From assembly GCF_964283195.1 (NCBI RefSeq), contig NZ_CAXYLH010000001.1: a stretch of 64,000 bases of DNA. One strand, given 5' to 3'. Of this stretch, positions 17,953-25,966 are shown piece by piece. Each line of letters opens with the position of its first letter. The first letter of the stretch is position 1. The stretch is from Paratractidigestivibacter sp003150175 (GTDB lineage Bacteria > Actinomycetota > Coriobacteriia > Coriobacteriales > Atopobiaceae). The notes below the pieces were generated by a model that was not told the DNA's origin, ran no database searches, and saw nothing but the letters and a program-made list of their open reading frames with translations. Both the position numbers and the translations under genes were made by a program.

Positions 17953-18561
17953 ATGGCAGCGGACGCGACGATCAAGAACGTCATCTTCGACATGGGCAAC
18001 GTGCTCATGCGCTTCGACGGGCCGTACTTCTCGGCCCAGTTCACCGACAACGAGGAGGACGCCGCCGCGCTCAACCGCGCGCTCTTTGCGAGCCCCGTCT
18101 GGAACCTGCTCGATTCCGGCACCGTGAGCTACGACACCATGCTTCGCGTGGCGCGCGCCCACCTGGACGAGCGGCTCTGGCCGAACCTCGACGCCTGCTT
18201 CGCCGGCTGGGCCAAGTACTCCCCCCCCATCGAAGAGACGAACGCGCTCGTCCGCGAGCTCAAGGACTCCGGCTACGGCGTCTACCTGCTCTCTAATGCC
18301 GGGACGCGCATCCACGAGCAGCTCGACCACATGCCAGCCTGGGAACTCATGGACGGCGCCGTGGTCTCGGCCGAGGAGCGCATGATGAAGCCGGACCCGG
18401 CCGTCTACCAGCTGCTTTGCGATCGCTACGGGCTCGAGCCCGCCGAGTGCCTCTTTGTGGACGACAACGCGGACAACTGCGAGGGGGCGCGCGTCGCGGG
18501 CATGCGCGCCGTGCGCTACACCGGCGATGTCTCCGCGATCCGCGAGGAGCTAGCGGAGTAG
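17953..18561 (+). CDS. HAD-superfamily phosphatase (YihX-like)
   Basis: 202 residues. Motif I is FDMGNVLMRFD (nucleophile Asp13), motif II LLSNAG, the Lys in MMKPDP and motif III FVDDNADNCEGA. The DxGNV form of motif I is seen in YihX-type sugar-phosphate phosphatases; the substrate is not predictable. ATG 17953 has GAGGGG upstream. Confidence 0.88.
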   Translation: MAADATIKNVIFDMGNVLMRFDGPYFSAQFTDNEEDAAALNRALFASPVWNLLDSGTVSYDTMLRVARAHLDERLWPNLDACFAGWAKYSPPIEETNALVRELKDSGYGVYLLSNAGTRIHEQLDHMPAWELMDGAVVSAEERMMKPDPAVYQLLCDRYGLEPAECLFVDDNADNCEGARVAGMRAVRYTGDVSAIREELAE

Positions 18562-18644
18562 GAACCGCCAGCCGACGGCGTACGTAACCAAACGGCAACT
18601 CTGTGTAACCAACATCTGTTGCGGGACGCAAAAGGCCAGTAACA

Positions 18645-18692
18645 CAGCATCGGTAGGATTTTGGCTGGATATCCGCGAATCCACCGATGCTG
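18645..18692. promoter_or_regulatory. Inverted repeat upstream of a tetR gene
   Basis: CAGCATCGGT-A-GGATT (18645-18660) pairs with AATCCACCGATGCTG (18678-18692), one bulged base. It ends immediately before the GGGGG ribosome site of the gene at 18702. Probable autoregulatory operator or hairpin. Confidence 0.5.
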
Positions 18693-18701
18693 GGGGCCCA
18701 C

Positions 18702-19304
18702 ATGGAGACGACCAGGGCAAAGGCGCCGTTCGACCGACGCGTGCGCAGGACCCGCGCCGCGATCAAGCAAAGCTACCTCTCGCTGTGCTCGCGCAAGCCG
18801 AGCGGGCAGATCACCGTCAAAGAAGTCATGTCGCTCGCGAACGTGAACCGCGCGACGTTCTATGCGCACTTCGCGAACCTGGAGGAGCTGACCGCCGCCA
18901 TCGAGGTCGACGCCGCCGAGCACATCGAGGCGCGTTGCGAAGAAGAGCTCGCCGGCAAGGACCTCCGCTCTGCCGCAGACATCGCCTGCGCCGTCTGCAC
19001 GGCGGCAATGGGCGAGCCGGACGAGCTCAGGCGGGTCGTGTCGCACGGGTCGACCGGGCGCGGGCGCGACCTGCTACGCGAGAAGGCATGGTCGCGCTGG
19101 AGCGCCGCGCTGGGCGGCGGCAACAGCGAGGGTGAGGGTGCGGGCGAAGGCGAGGGCGGCGGCGCCTCCGACGAGCTGGCGTTCGACCTGCTGTTCGACG
19201 GGTGCCTCGGCGTAATCGCGGAATGGCTCGACGCCGAGGGAAGGATCGACGACGAGCAGGTCAAGGCGACGATCCGCGCAGCGGTTCAGAAGCTCGCGGG
19301 CTAG
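18702..19304 (+). CDS. TetR-family transcriptional regulator
   Basis: 200 residues. The helix-turn-helix GQITVKEVMSLANVNRATFYAHF (about 30-52) fits TetR proteins whose C-terminus is short and divergent. A Gly/Glu-rich low-complexity loop lies at about 143-160. ATG 18702 is taken because GGGGG precedes it by 5 bases; ATG 18687 is in frame but lies within the inverted repeat. No obvious target gene beside it. Confidence 0.82.
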   Translation: METTRAKAPFDRRVRRTRAAIKQSYLSLCSRKPSGQITVKEVMSLANVNRATFYAHFANLEELTAAIEVDAAEHIEARCEEELAGKDLRSAADIACAVCTAAMGEPDELRRVVSHGSTGRGRDLLREKAWSRWSAALGGGNSEGEGAGEGEGGGASDELAFDLLFDGCLGVIAEWLDAEGRIDDEQVKATIRAAVQKLAG

Positions 19305-19347
19305 CGCCGCGATAAGTTCCCAAGCACCGCCACGGGTGTCCAAAAGC

Positions 19348-19386
19348 GCTGCTCCCGGTGACAGTCATTGGGAGCAGCATTTTTTG
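19348..19386 (+). terminator. Rho-independent terminator after tetR
   Basis: 9-base stem GCTGCTCCC/GGGAGCAGC (19348-19356, 19370-19378) followed by ATTTTTTG. The loop contains GTGACAGTCATT, part of a dispersed motif also seen at 22065 and 58372. Confidence 0.85.
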
Positions 19387-19398
19387 CCACCCATCAGC

Positions 19399-19415
19399 CA
19401 ATGACTGTCACCCAG
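19399..19415 (+). repeat. Dispersed motif CAATGACTGTCACCCAG (copy 1)
   Basis: 17-base match to the 25-base motif at 22065-22089 and 58372-58396. It can also pair with the loop of the terminator just upstream. Confidence 0.6.
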
Positions 19416-19431
19416 TGATGATCGCGGAGGG

Positions 19432-21294
19432 TTAGAGGTCGCGCTTGGTTAGGATCTCCTGCGGGATGAGGCAGCAGTCCTCGATGACGGCCTTCGCGTA
19501 CGCCGCGGCCTCGGGCGTGAGGCCGTCGCAGATCACGGAAGTGTCCCCCACCTCGAGGTTGATCTGGCCGGTCTTCTCGTTGTCGCCAGGCTCGGGGAAG
19601 CGCGCCATCGCGCGGTCGCACATGAGCTGGTAGGCGGGCGTGAACGGCTTGACCTCGAACTTTCCCTCGAGCAGCGCCTGGAGCTTGATCAGGATGTCGA
19701 GGCCGGCGCGGTCGATATCGCCCCAGTACAGGACCTCGTAGCTCTCGGCCCCGAGGGTATCGAGCAAGAGGTGCAGGCGGTTCTGCTCGAGCACGGGCAT
19801 ACCGCCGCCGAGCACGACGGCATGGATGCGCTCGCCGAGAATCTGGCTGACGCCGTCCTCGTACATGAGGTCGTGCACGTCGAGCCAGGGGTCGAGGTTC
19901 TCGGTCACGAGCACGCGCATGTGCTTGCGGCGGCGCGGCGCGTGGAACAGCAGGTCGGCCTTGGGCAGCGGGCGGTGGCGGATCAGGTCCTCGACGCCCA
20001 TGGAGCGCAGGAGCTTGAAGCCGTCGGAGCCATACTCGAAGAACTTCTCGTCCCCGCCCATCTGGTACGCGAGCTGGCGGCGCGTGATGTCGCCGATCAT
20101 GGTGCCACTGACCAGGAACTCGTTGAGGGCAAGAAGTTCCTTCTCGTAGAGCTCGAAGGCGCCTGGGTGGGAAAGAAGCCATCCGTTCATCCAGAAACGC
20201 TGGTCGAGCTGGACGATGCGGGCGCGCAGCTCCGCCTCAGTCTGGCCGCCGCGGCGGATGTAAGGGACCTGGTCGAGCGTCTTGCCCTGCTGCTTGGGGT
20301 TGCCGCCGTTGCCGTTCTGGTTCCCGCGCCGACCGCGCCCGCGGCCGTTGCGAGAGCCTCGCGGCGCGCGGTCCTCGGGCTTCTGCTGCTCGGGTTTCTG
20401 CTGCTCGGGGGCGGGGGCGAGGGCATCGGCAGAGACAGGTGCCTCAGTGTCGGCAGGGGCATCCGCGCTTGCGGGGGAAGCCGTCGACGCGGACTCGGGT
20501 GCGGAAACCGCGGGCGACTGGGGCGCCGCCGGCTTGGCCTCCGCTTGCTGTTCTCCCGATGAGATGGGCTGAGTTGCGGCTTCGGTCGCGACAGAGGGCG
20601 CGGGGTCGGCCGCGGCGTCGGCGTCGACATCGGCGTCGGCCGAGGGAACGGCTTCCTCTGCCTTGGCCTGCTGCTCGGCGGCGCGGCCGCCCTTATCGCC
20701 GACATGGCGACGGCGACGGCGACGGGCGGGCTTGGTCTCCTCGGAAGCGGTCTGCGCCTCTTCCTCGGGCTCCGCGCCCTCGCCGGAAGCGGCGGGCGTC
20801 GCGGCTTCGCCCGACGACTCCGCCCCCGGCTCCGCGCCATCTGCGTCAGCGAGCTTCTTTCCATCGTGGCCAGGCTCTTCGGGGGCCGCCGCGTCGGGAG
20901 CCGCCACATCGCGGGCGGCCGCATCGGCAGCATCTTCGCCGACGGCCGCGTCTTCCGCACTCCCCTCGGTCGCCTCGGCCACATCCGTTGCGGCCTCCTC
21001 CGCACCGAGCCGGCGCAGCTCGAACGCCTCCGGCTCGCCCTCGGCGGCCTCGACGTCGACGAGCGCGACCTCGCGAATCGCGGCCCTGAGCTCGTCTTTC
21101 TGCTTGTTGTTCTCGCCCAAGCGTCCGACGATGCGGTTGATGTCGCGCATCGTTATGACCTCGCGGGGGATCCGCACAAGCGAGCTCGCGATACTGCCCG
21201 CGTGGCTCCGCAGGTGCGCCGGAAGCGCGGCGACGAACGCCGCGGTAAGAAGGTTGATGTTGTTGCGCTCCTCTTCGGTGAGCTTTCGAGCCAT
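19432..21294 (-). CDS. Orphan JetD-like (DUF2220/TOPRIM) protein with a long disordered linker
   Basis: 620 residues. A conserved-looking N-terminal 90 residues is followed by about 240 residues of Ala/Glu/Pro/Gln-rich low complexity ending in an Arg/Gly/Asn-rich stretch. The C-terminal 280 residues carry the TOPRIM signs of Wadjet JetD: a strand with a conserved Glu (LVTENLDPWL, Glu465) and YWGDIDRAG with the DxD pair (Asp526, Asp528). JetD is the DNA-cleaving subunit of Wadjet plasmid-defence complexes. No JetA, JetB or JetC gene lies nearby. Nuclease activity is inferred. ATG 21294 follows AAAGGA. Confidence 0.7.
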   Translation of the reverse strand: MARKLTEEERNNINLLTAAFVAALPAHLRSHAGSIASSLVRIPREVITMRDINRIVGRLGENNKQKDELRAAIREVALVDVEAAEGEPEAFELRRLGAEEAATDVAEATEGSAEDAAVGEDAADAAARDVAAPDAAAPEEPGHDGKKLADADGAEPGAESSGEAATPAASGEGAEPEEEAQTASEETKPARRRRRRHVGDKGGRAAEQQAKAEEAVPSADADVDADAAADPAPSVATEAATQPISSGEQQAEAKPAAPQSPAVSAPESASTASPASADAPADTEAPVSADALAPAPEQQKPEQQKPEDRAPRGSRNGRGRGRRGNQNGNGGNPKQQGKTLDQVPYIRRGGQTEAELRARIVQLDQRFWMNGWLLSHPGAFELYEKELLALNEFLVSGTMIGDITRRQLAYQMGGDEKFFEYGSDGFKLLRSMGVEDLIRHRPLPKADLLFHAPRRRKHMRVLVTENLDPWLDVHDLMYEDGVSQILGERIHAVVLGGGMPVLEQNRLHLLLDTLGAESYEVLYWGDIDRAGLDILIKLQALLEGKFEVKPFTPAYQLMCDRAMARFPEPGDNEKTGQINLEVGDTSVICDGLTPEAAAYAKAVIEDCCLIPQEILTKRDL

Positions 21295-21673
21295 AAAGAG
21301 GGTCCTTTCGATAAAAGTTCAACCGAATAATTGTACGCTATCGGCCCTGCGCTGCCGATATCCCACAAAAAGCCCCGAGGAAGCCGGTTTTCCTTGGGGA
21401 ATCCGAGGGAAAGAAGGCCCAGGGTGGGCAGAATTAGGTTAAACGTTTTAACTATTCGTTCCGAACGTTTACTACGTGTTTATGCCGCTCATCGCTACCT
21501 TACTCGCACTCGACACACACTCTCCATGTCAATTTACATGCAAATACCGACCACCGAGAAAAACAGGACGCACGCGTTATTTCTCCCCAACCCGGGGCGG
21601 CGCCCGCCCACAATCGACCTAACGGAACGCAGGAGGACTACGCGGCCCAGCCGCGCACGAAGGGGGAATCATC
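21295..21673. other. Noncoding, AT-richer intergenic region
   Basis: No convincing gene. It holds two small palindromes, GTTAAACGTTTTAAC (about 21437) and CGTTCCGAACG (about 21456), which could be regulator sites, and probably the promoter for the small gene at 21674. Confidence 0.4.
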
Positions 21674-21994
21674 ATGGCAAACCCGCAGGTAAAGAAGCTC
21701 GTCGGCGCGTATGACGCCCTGGCCGAGGCCTTGGACGACTTCGATTGGGGCGAGCCACAGCGCTGCGTGCTCGGCTCCTTCACCGTCGACGGCCGCCCCG
21801 GCGAGAGCGTCCACTCCGAGCTCGTCGGAAATGTGTGGATCGACCTGCCCGAGAAGACCCTCGGCCGCAGCCCCGTCGAGGCCGAGGTCTGCCACATCGT
21901 CGTCCCCGACACGCGCCGGGAGGGCTTCGTCGCCCTCGCGCCGATGGACATCGACGACGGCGACGGCACCTGGGCCTGGGTCGTCATGGAATAA
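21674..21994 (+). CDS. Small acidic protein of unknown function
   Basis: 106 residues, no signal peptide, rich in Asp/Glu/Trp. AAGGGGG lies 7 bases before the ATG, and codon use is normal for the window. No motif recognised. Stands alone between the JetD-like gene (divergent) and a small lipoprotein gene. Confidence 0.65.
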   Translation: MANPQVKKLVGAYDALAEALDDFDWGEPQRCVLGSFTVDGRPGESVHSELVGNVWIDLPEKTLGRSPVEAEVCHIVVPDTRREGFVALAPMDIDDGDGTWAWVVME

Positions 21995-22006
21995 CCCTCA
22001 CCGGGC

Positions 22007-22089
22007 GCCGCCCCTCGCTGAGTGACAGCGACTGAGTGACAGTGGATGATGTGTGTCACAAAAAGCTGCACGCAATGACTGTCACCCAG
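22007..22089. repeat. Repeat-containing hairpin, with dispersed 25-bp motif
   Basis: CCCTCGCTGAGTGACAG (about 22010) and CTGAGTGACAGT (about 22032) can each pair with ACTGTCACCCAGCGAGG (22078-22094). The right part, 22065-22089, is a 25-base sequence found again exactly at 58372-58396. Possibly an intergenic repeat acting as terminator. Confidence 0.6.
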
Positions 22090-22110
22090 CGAGGGTGGAG
22101 AGGAGCGGGA

Positions 22111-22560
22111 ATGAGGATGACGAGAAGGAGCTTCGTGGGCGCGGCGACGTTCGCGGGGCTCGGGCTCGCGGGGTGCGGAGCGCGTACGTCGGCAGACAGC
22201 AACGACGCCGCCGCGACCTGGGTCGTCACGGAGGACGATGGCCTCGATTGCCTCACCATGGAGGTCTCCGGAGGAGCCGTCGTGGCGATGACCGGCGATG
22301 GATGGGCGCCACGCAACGGCTTCATCCAGCTGCAGCTCGGCGGCGGGTCCATCCCCGGACAGGAGATCGAGTCGGCGACCAGCGACGGCTCCGCGCTGAC
22401 CGTGCGCCTCAAGACCGACGACGGCCCCTCCACGCTCGATCTCGTGCTCACCGAGTACCGCCTCGAGCCGCCCGAGGGTTTCTCGCTAGATCGGATCGAG
22501 TCCGTCGCCGTCGACTACGGCGACGGAAAACCGCAGGAGCTCGAGCGGGCATACAAGTAG
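22111..22560 (+). CDS. Small secreted lipoprotein of unknown function
   Basis: 149 residues. The N-terminus MRMTRRSFVGAATFAGLGL combines a twin-arginine-like motif with lipobox LAGC. The mature part is acidic and probably all beta. GAGAGGAG precedes the ATG. Its leader contains the dispersed 25-bp motif. Confidence 0.72.
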   Translation: MRMTRRSFVGAATFAGLGLAGCGARTSADSNDAAATWVVTEDDGLDCLTMEVSGGAVVAMTGDGWAPRNGFIQLQLGGGSIPGQEIESATSDGSALTVRLKTDDGPSTLDLVLTEYRLEPPEGFSLDRIESVAVDYGDGKPQELERAYK

Positions 22561-22584
22561 CCCGCCGGCCCATCGGAACAAGCC

Positions 22585-22621
22585 CGCCGGCGCACCCATG
22601 CCGCCGCCCCGTGCGCCGGCG
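22585..22621. terminator. Hairpin between convergent genes
   Basis: 11-base perfect stem CGCCGGCGCAC/GTGCGCCGGCG between the lipoprotein gene and the convergent diguanylate cyclase. Confidence 0.6.
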
Positions 22622-22623
22622 CC

Positions 22624-23781
22624 CTACAGCCGCACGACCTCGTCATCGCCATACGTCGTGCACCCTGCGCGCCCGTGCTCCTTGGTGAAGTACAGCGCGG
22701 CGTCCGCGTCCTTGTACAGGCTCTCACCGGGATTCTCCCGGTCCGTGAAGGCGACGCCCACGCTCAGCGAGACCGGCGGCAGCCCTGAGTCCGGGTCCGG
22801 GTCCGCGAGCTGTTCGTTTATGGCGACGACCCTGCTCTCGATGGTATAGGCGAGGTCCGTCGTCATCTCGACCATGATCACGGCGAACTCGTCGCCGCCG
22901 AGGCGGCACACGTAGTCGACGTTGCGGAACGCGTTGAGCAGCAACGTCGCCACGAGCTTGAGGATCTTGTCGCCCGCGGCGTGCCCGTGCCCGTCGTTGA
23001 CCTGCTTGAACGTGTCGACGTCGCACAGGGTCAGCGCGAACGGCCGGTCCCCCGCCTCGAAGGCGGCGAGAAGCTTGTCGAACGCCCCGCGGTTCAGCAG
23101 CCCCGTCAGGCCATCGTGCTCGGCCTGGTACTTGATCACGCGCTGGATCTCCTTGTTTTGCGTGAACACGCGGTTGTACGTGCGCGCCAGGACCTTGAGC
23201 TCGGCCGCGCCCTCCTCGGGCAGCAGCGAGCCCTCCTCGATCTTCTCGTTGAACCGGAGCAGCGGGCGAACCATGAGCCTAAAGAGCGCGAAGCACATGA
23301 GCACCGTCAGGAGCACGAACGCCGCGACGCTCACGCCGAGGTGCATGAACGAGACCTGGAACGCGTTCGCCGAGCTGATCTGCCGGTTGTTCATCTTTGA
23401 CACCAGCGCCTGGCTGCACACGAGCATGTTCTGGTTGATCTGCGCGCGCATGTCGAGGTGCGGCTCGTTCGAGAGAAGATCGATGGCCTTATCGGCCTTC
23501 TCGTCACTGGAAAGAGACTCGTCCTCCGCGCTGAGCTGGGTTTCCCTGACCCTGGTCGGCCACGCTTGCGCCTCCTGCCCGCTCGACTCCATGGCGAGCC
23601 GCATCGCGTAGACGTCGGTCGTCGAAAGGCTCATCGTGCGGTCCATCGCGAGCTGCATGGTGTCGACGGCGACGTTGCCCACAGTGCCCGCGCCGAGGTC
23701 GTCGAGGACATTGCCGCGCTGGTTTACCAGGTCGAGCTCGTCGAAGTAGAGGTTCGCGTATGTGCGGTCCCGGGTCATCAC
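22624..23781 (-). CDS. Membrane diguanylate cyclase, probably missing its N-terminus
   Basis: 385 residues from ATG 23781 (GTG 23784 is also possible). A sensor-type helical region is followed by a membrane segment (about 125-147) and a GGDEF domain with intact LGGDEF and an RNVD inhibitory site five residues before it, so c-di-GMP synthesis and feedback binding are both expected. The same frame stays protein-like upstream (ASYRIC, then KSSFDYLAEEAKL) as far as 23889 but has no start codon there and no first membrane helix, and meets the stop of the glycosyltransferase gene. A 5' deletion is likely, so it may be a pseudogene. Confidence 0.75.
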   Translation of the reverse strand: MMTRDRTYANLYFDELDLVNQRGNVLDDLGAGTVGNVAVDTMQLAMDRTMSLSTTDVYAMRLAMESSGQEAQAWPTRVRETQLSAEDESLSSDEKADKAIDLLSNEPHLDMRAQINQNMLVCSQALVSKMNNRQISSANAFQVSFMHLGVSVAAFVLLTVLMCFALFRLMVRPLLRFNEKIEEGSLLPEEGAAELKVLARTYNRVFTQNKEIQRVIKYQAEHDGLTGLLNRGAFDKLLAAFEAGDRPFALTLCDVDTFKQVNDGHGHAAGDKILKLVATLLLNAFRNVDYVCRLGGDEFAVIMVEMTTDLAYTIESRVVAINEQLADPDPDSGLPPVSLSVGVAFTDRENPGESLYKDADAALYFTKEHGRAGCTTYGDDEVVRL

Positions 23782-23891
23782 CGCGAGCTTGGCTTCCTCG
23801 GCGAGGTAGTCGAAGCTGCTCTTGAGCGGCGCGGCGGTCTGACATATTCGGTACGAAGCGGCATTTCCCGCGGCATCGAGGGAAGCCGAGG

Positions 23892-24872
23892 CTATTTACT
23901 GCGCTCGAAGCCCCCACGCTCCACCGCCCCGCCGTCGGCGGAAAGCGTGCGGCGGGCAATGTAGATGGGCCGTCCCTTGCCCTCAAGGTAGATCCGCGCG
24001 AGATACTCGCCGATGATGCCCAGCGTGAGGAGCATGAGCCCGCCCAGCAAAAGGATCAGACAGACGATGGTGGGATACCCGTTCGGCGTGTTGTGCAGCC
24101 CATAGGTGTCCCACAGCACAAAGAAGATGTACACAACAGCGGCGAGCGACGAGAGAGTGCCCACCACTGTCGCCAGCTTGAGCGGCACCGTCGAGAAGGC
24201 GAAGATCCCGTCGATGGCATAGCCCATGAGCTTGCGAAGCGACCACTTGCTGGTTCCGGCGGCCCGCGGGGCGGGCTCGTAGGCGAAGGGCACGGTGTTG
24301 AAGCCCACCCAGGCAAAGAGTCCCTTGCTGAAGCGGTGGTACTCGGGCATCGAGACGAGCGCGCTCGCGACGTCTTTGGTGAACACGCGGAAATCGGACG
24401 CCTCGGGGATCATGTCGGCGCATCCCTCGGTCGTCGCTCGGAACACGCGGTAGAACCGACGCTTAAGCGCCGCCTGCAGCCTGCCCTCGTGGCGCTCGCT
24501 CTGGTAAGCCGCCACGCAATCGGCGTCGGGACGCGCGAGCAGCTCGCGGTACATGGCCAAAAGCGTCTCGGGGTCCTGCTGCAGGTCGGCGTCCATGATG
24601 CCGACGACGTCGCCGCCGGCGTGCTCAAGACCCGCGAGGAGCGCGGACTCCTTCCCGAAGTTGCGCGAGAAGCTCACAGCGCGAACGTGCGGGGCGCTCC
24701 CGGACGCCGCGAACTCGGAGATGAGCCCCCAGGTACCGTCTTTGCTGCCGTCGTCGACGAGGACGAGCTCGTAGTCAAGCCCGGCACCGCCGAAAACCGA
24801 GGTCGCGCGGTCGAACAGCAACGGGAGGCACTCCTGCTCGTTGTAGCAGGGGACGATCACCGACAAATCCAT
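23892..24872 (-). CDS. GtrB/DPM1-like family 2 glycosyltransferase
   Basis: 326 residues. Cytoplasmic GT-A domain with VIVPCYNEQE, VDDGSKDGTW and DADLQQDPE, then two C-terminal membrane helices. Members load a sugar from a nucleotide donor onto undecaprenyl phosphate. ATG 24872 has GGAGG 4 bases upstream. It is divergent from a deacetylase and a YfhO-like gene, which together suggest glycosylation of a surface polymer. Confidence 0.88.
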   Translation of the reverse strand: MDLSVIVPCYNEQECLPLLFDRATSVFGGAGLDYELVLVDDGSKDGTWGLISEFAASGSAPHVRAVSFSRNFGKESALLAGLEHAGGDVVGIMDADLQQDPETLLAMYRELLARPDADCVAAYQSERHEGRLQAALKRRFYRVFRATTEGCADMIPEASDFRVFTKDVASALVSMPEYHRFSKGLFAWVGFNTVPFAYEPAPRAAGTSKWSLRKLMGYAIDGIFAFSTVPLKLATVVGTLSSLAAVVYIFFVLWDTYGLHNTPNGYPTIVCLILLLGGLMLLTLGIIGEYLARIYLEGKGRPIYIARRTLSADGGAVERGGFERSK

Positions 24873-25021
24873 GTGGCCTCCAAGTTGGGCGTGCTGTGTC
24901 AAAGGGACCCGGTGCGGGGCCCGGTGAGGGTATACCCCCTCTCCTTCTATATACTAGCTGGTTAAGACTTCGCGCCATTCAAGGCACACATCGAAGAGCC
25001 ACCGAGGGAGAGCCCCACCGC

Positions 25022-25966
25022 ATGTCCGTCATCTTTACCGCCGATGATTTCGGCATCACCCCTGAACAATCGCGCAGGATTCTTGAGTGCTCGTCAATGG
25101 CGCCAGGGGGCAAGGGGCTCCTCTCCTCGGTGTCGGTCTTGGCGACCTCTCCCCGATTCGAGGAGTGCGCGCCGCTGCTCGACGCCTGCTCCGACGAGCT
25201 GAGGATCTCGGTGCACCTCAACTTCGTGGAAGGGCCTTGCGCCGCGAACCCGGAAGACCTGCCCCTGCTCGTGGACGAGAAGGGCTTCTTTAAGCTCGGC
25301 TACGGAGGCCTGCTCGCCGCCTCGGTCGGGCCGCGGTCGGCGGAGCTCGAGCGCGAGCTCACGCTCGAGGCGAAGGCCCAGGCGGCCCGAATCGTCGCGC
25401 GCTTCCCCCGAGCGGCGCGGCACCTGCGCCTCGACGGACACCAGCACACGCAGCTGATCCCCGCCGTCTTCCGCGCCATGCTCGCGACGGCGGCAGACCC
25501 CGCCTACAGCCTCGAGTACCTGCGGATCCCCGTGGAGCCGGCAGGGCCGGCGCTCGCCGCGGGAGTCGCGGCGAGCGTGAAGCCCGTCAACTGGGTCAAG
25601 CACGCCCTTCTGGGCACGCTATGGTCGCGCGACCGCCGTATGCTCGAGGCATCGGGGCTCGGGCCCTACGAAGATCGCTCCGCGGTGTTCTCCGGAGTTC
25701 TGTTCTCCGGCCAAATGGACAAGGCCCGCGTGTCCGCCGTGCTCCCCGGCCTCGCGGAGGAAGCGCAGCGGCGCGGTATGGGCCTCGAGCTTTTGTTCCA
25801 CCCCGGTCGCGTGGACGCGCCGGAGCACTGCCTCAATCCCAGCCTTCCCGGCTTCGTCGAGTTCTCGTGCGGAGAGGGGCGCGACATCGAGCACGAGGCG
25901 CTCCGCTCCGCGGAGCTCGCCGCCGCCTTCGGCGCCCTCCGCGATGAGCACGGGGCGGTCGCATGA
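25022..25966 (+). CDS. YdjC/ChbG-family carbohydrate deacetylase
   Basis: 314 residues. TADDFGITPE near the start and DGHQHTQLIP provide the metal-binding Asp and His residues of the YdjC family, which removes acetyl groups from sugars. Start ATG 25022 lies about ten bases after GGGAGAG. It overlaps the next gene by 4 bases (ATGA), a coupled operon. A TATACT at 24950-24955 may be the -10 element. Confidence 0.82.
   Translation: MSVIFTADDFGITPEQSRRILECSSMAPGGKGLLSSVSVLATSPRFEECAPLLDACSDELRISVHLNFVEGPCAANPEDLPLLVDEKGFFKLGYGGLLAASVGPRSAELERELTLEAKAQAARIVARFPRAARHLRLDGHQHTQLIPAVFRAMLATAADPAYSLEYLRIPVEPAGPALAAGVAASVKPVNWVKHALLGTLWSRDRRMLEASGLGPYEDRSAVFSGVLFSGQMDKARVSAVLPGLAEEAQRRGMGLELLFHPGRVDAPEHCLNPSLPGFVEFSCGEGRDIEHEALRSAELAAAFGALRDEHGAVA

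Noticed and set aside
15664..18330. An 888-codon minus-strand frame across helD and the HAD gene
   Set aside because: Antisense shadow; the HelD and HAD motifs lie on the plus strand.
21331..21714. A 127-codon frame before the small acidic protein gene
   Set aside because: Runs through an AT-rich promoter-like region with palindromes, and overlaps the better supported ATG 21674.
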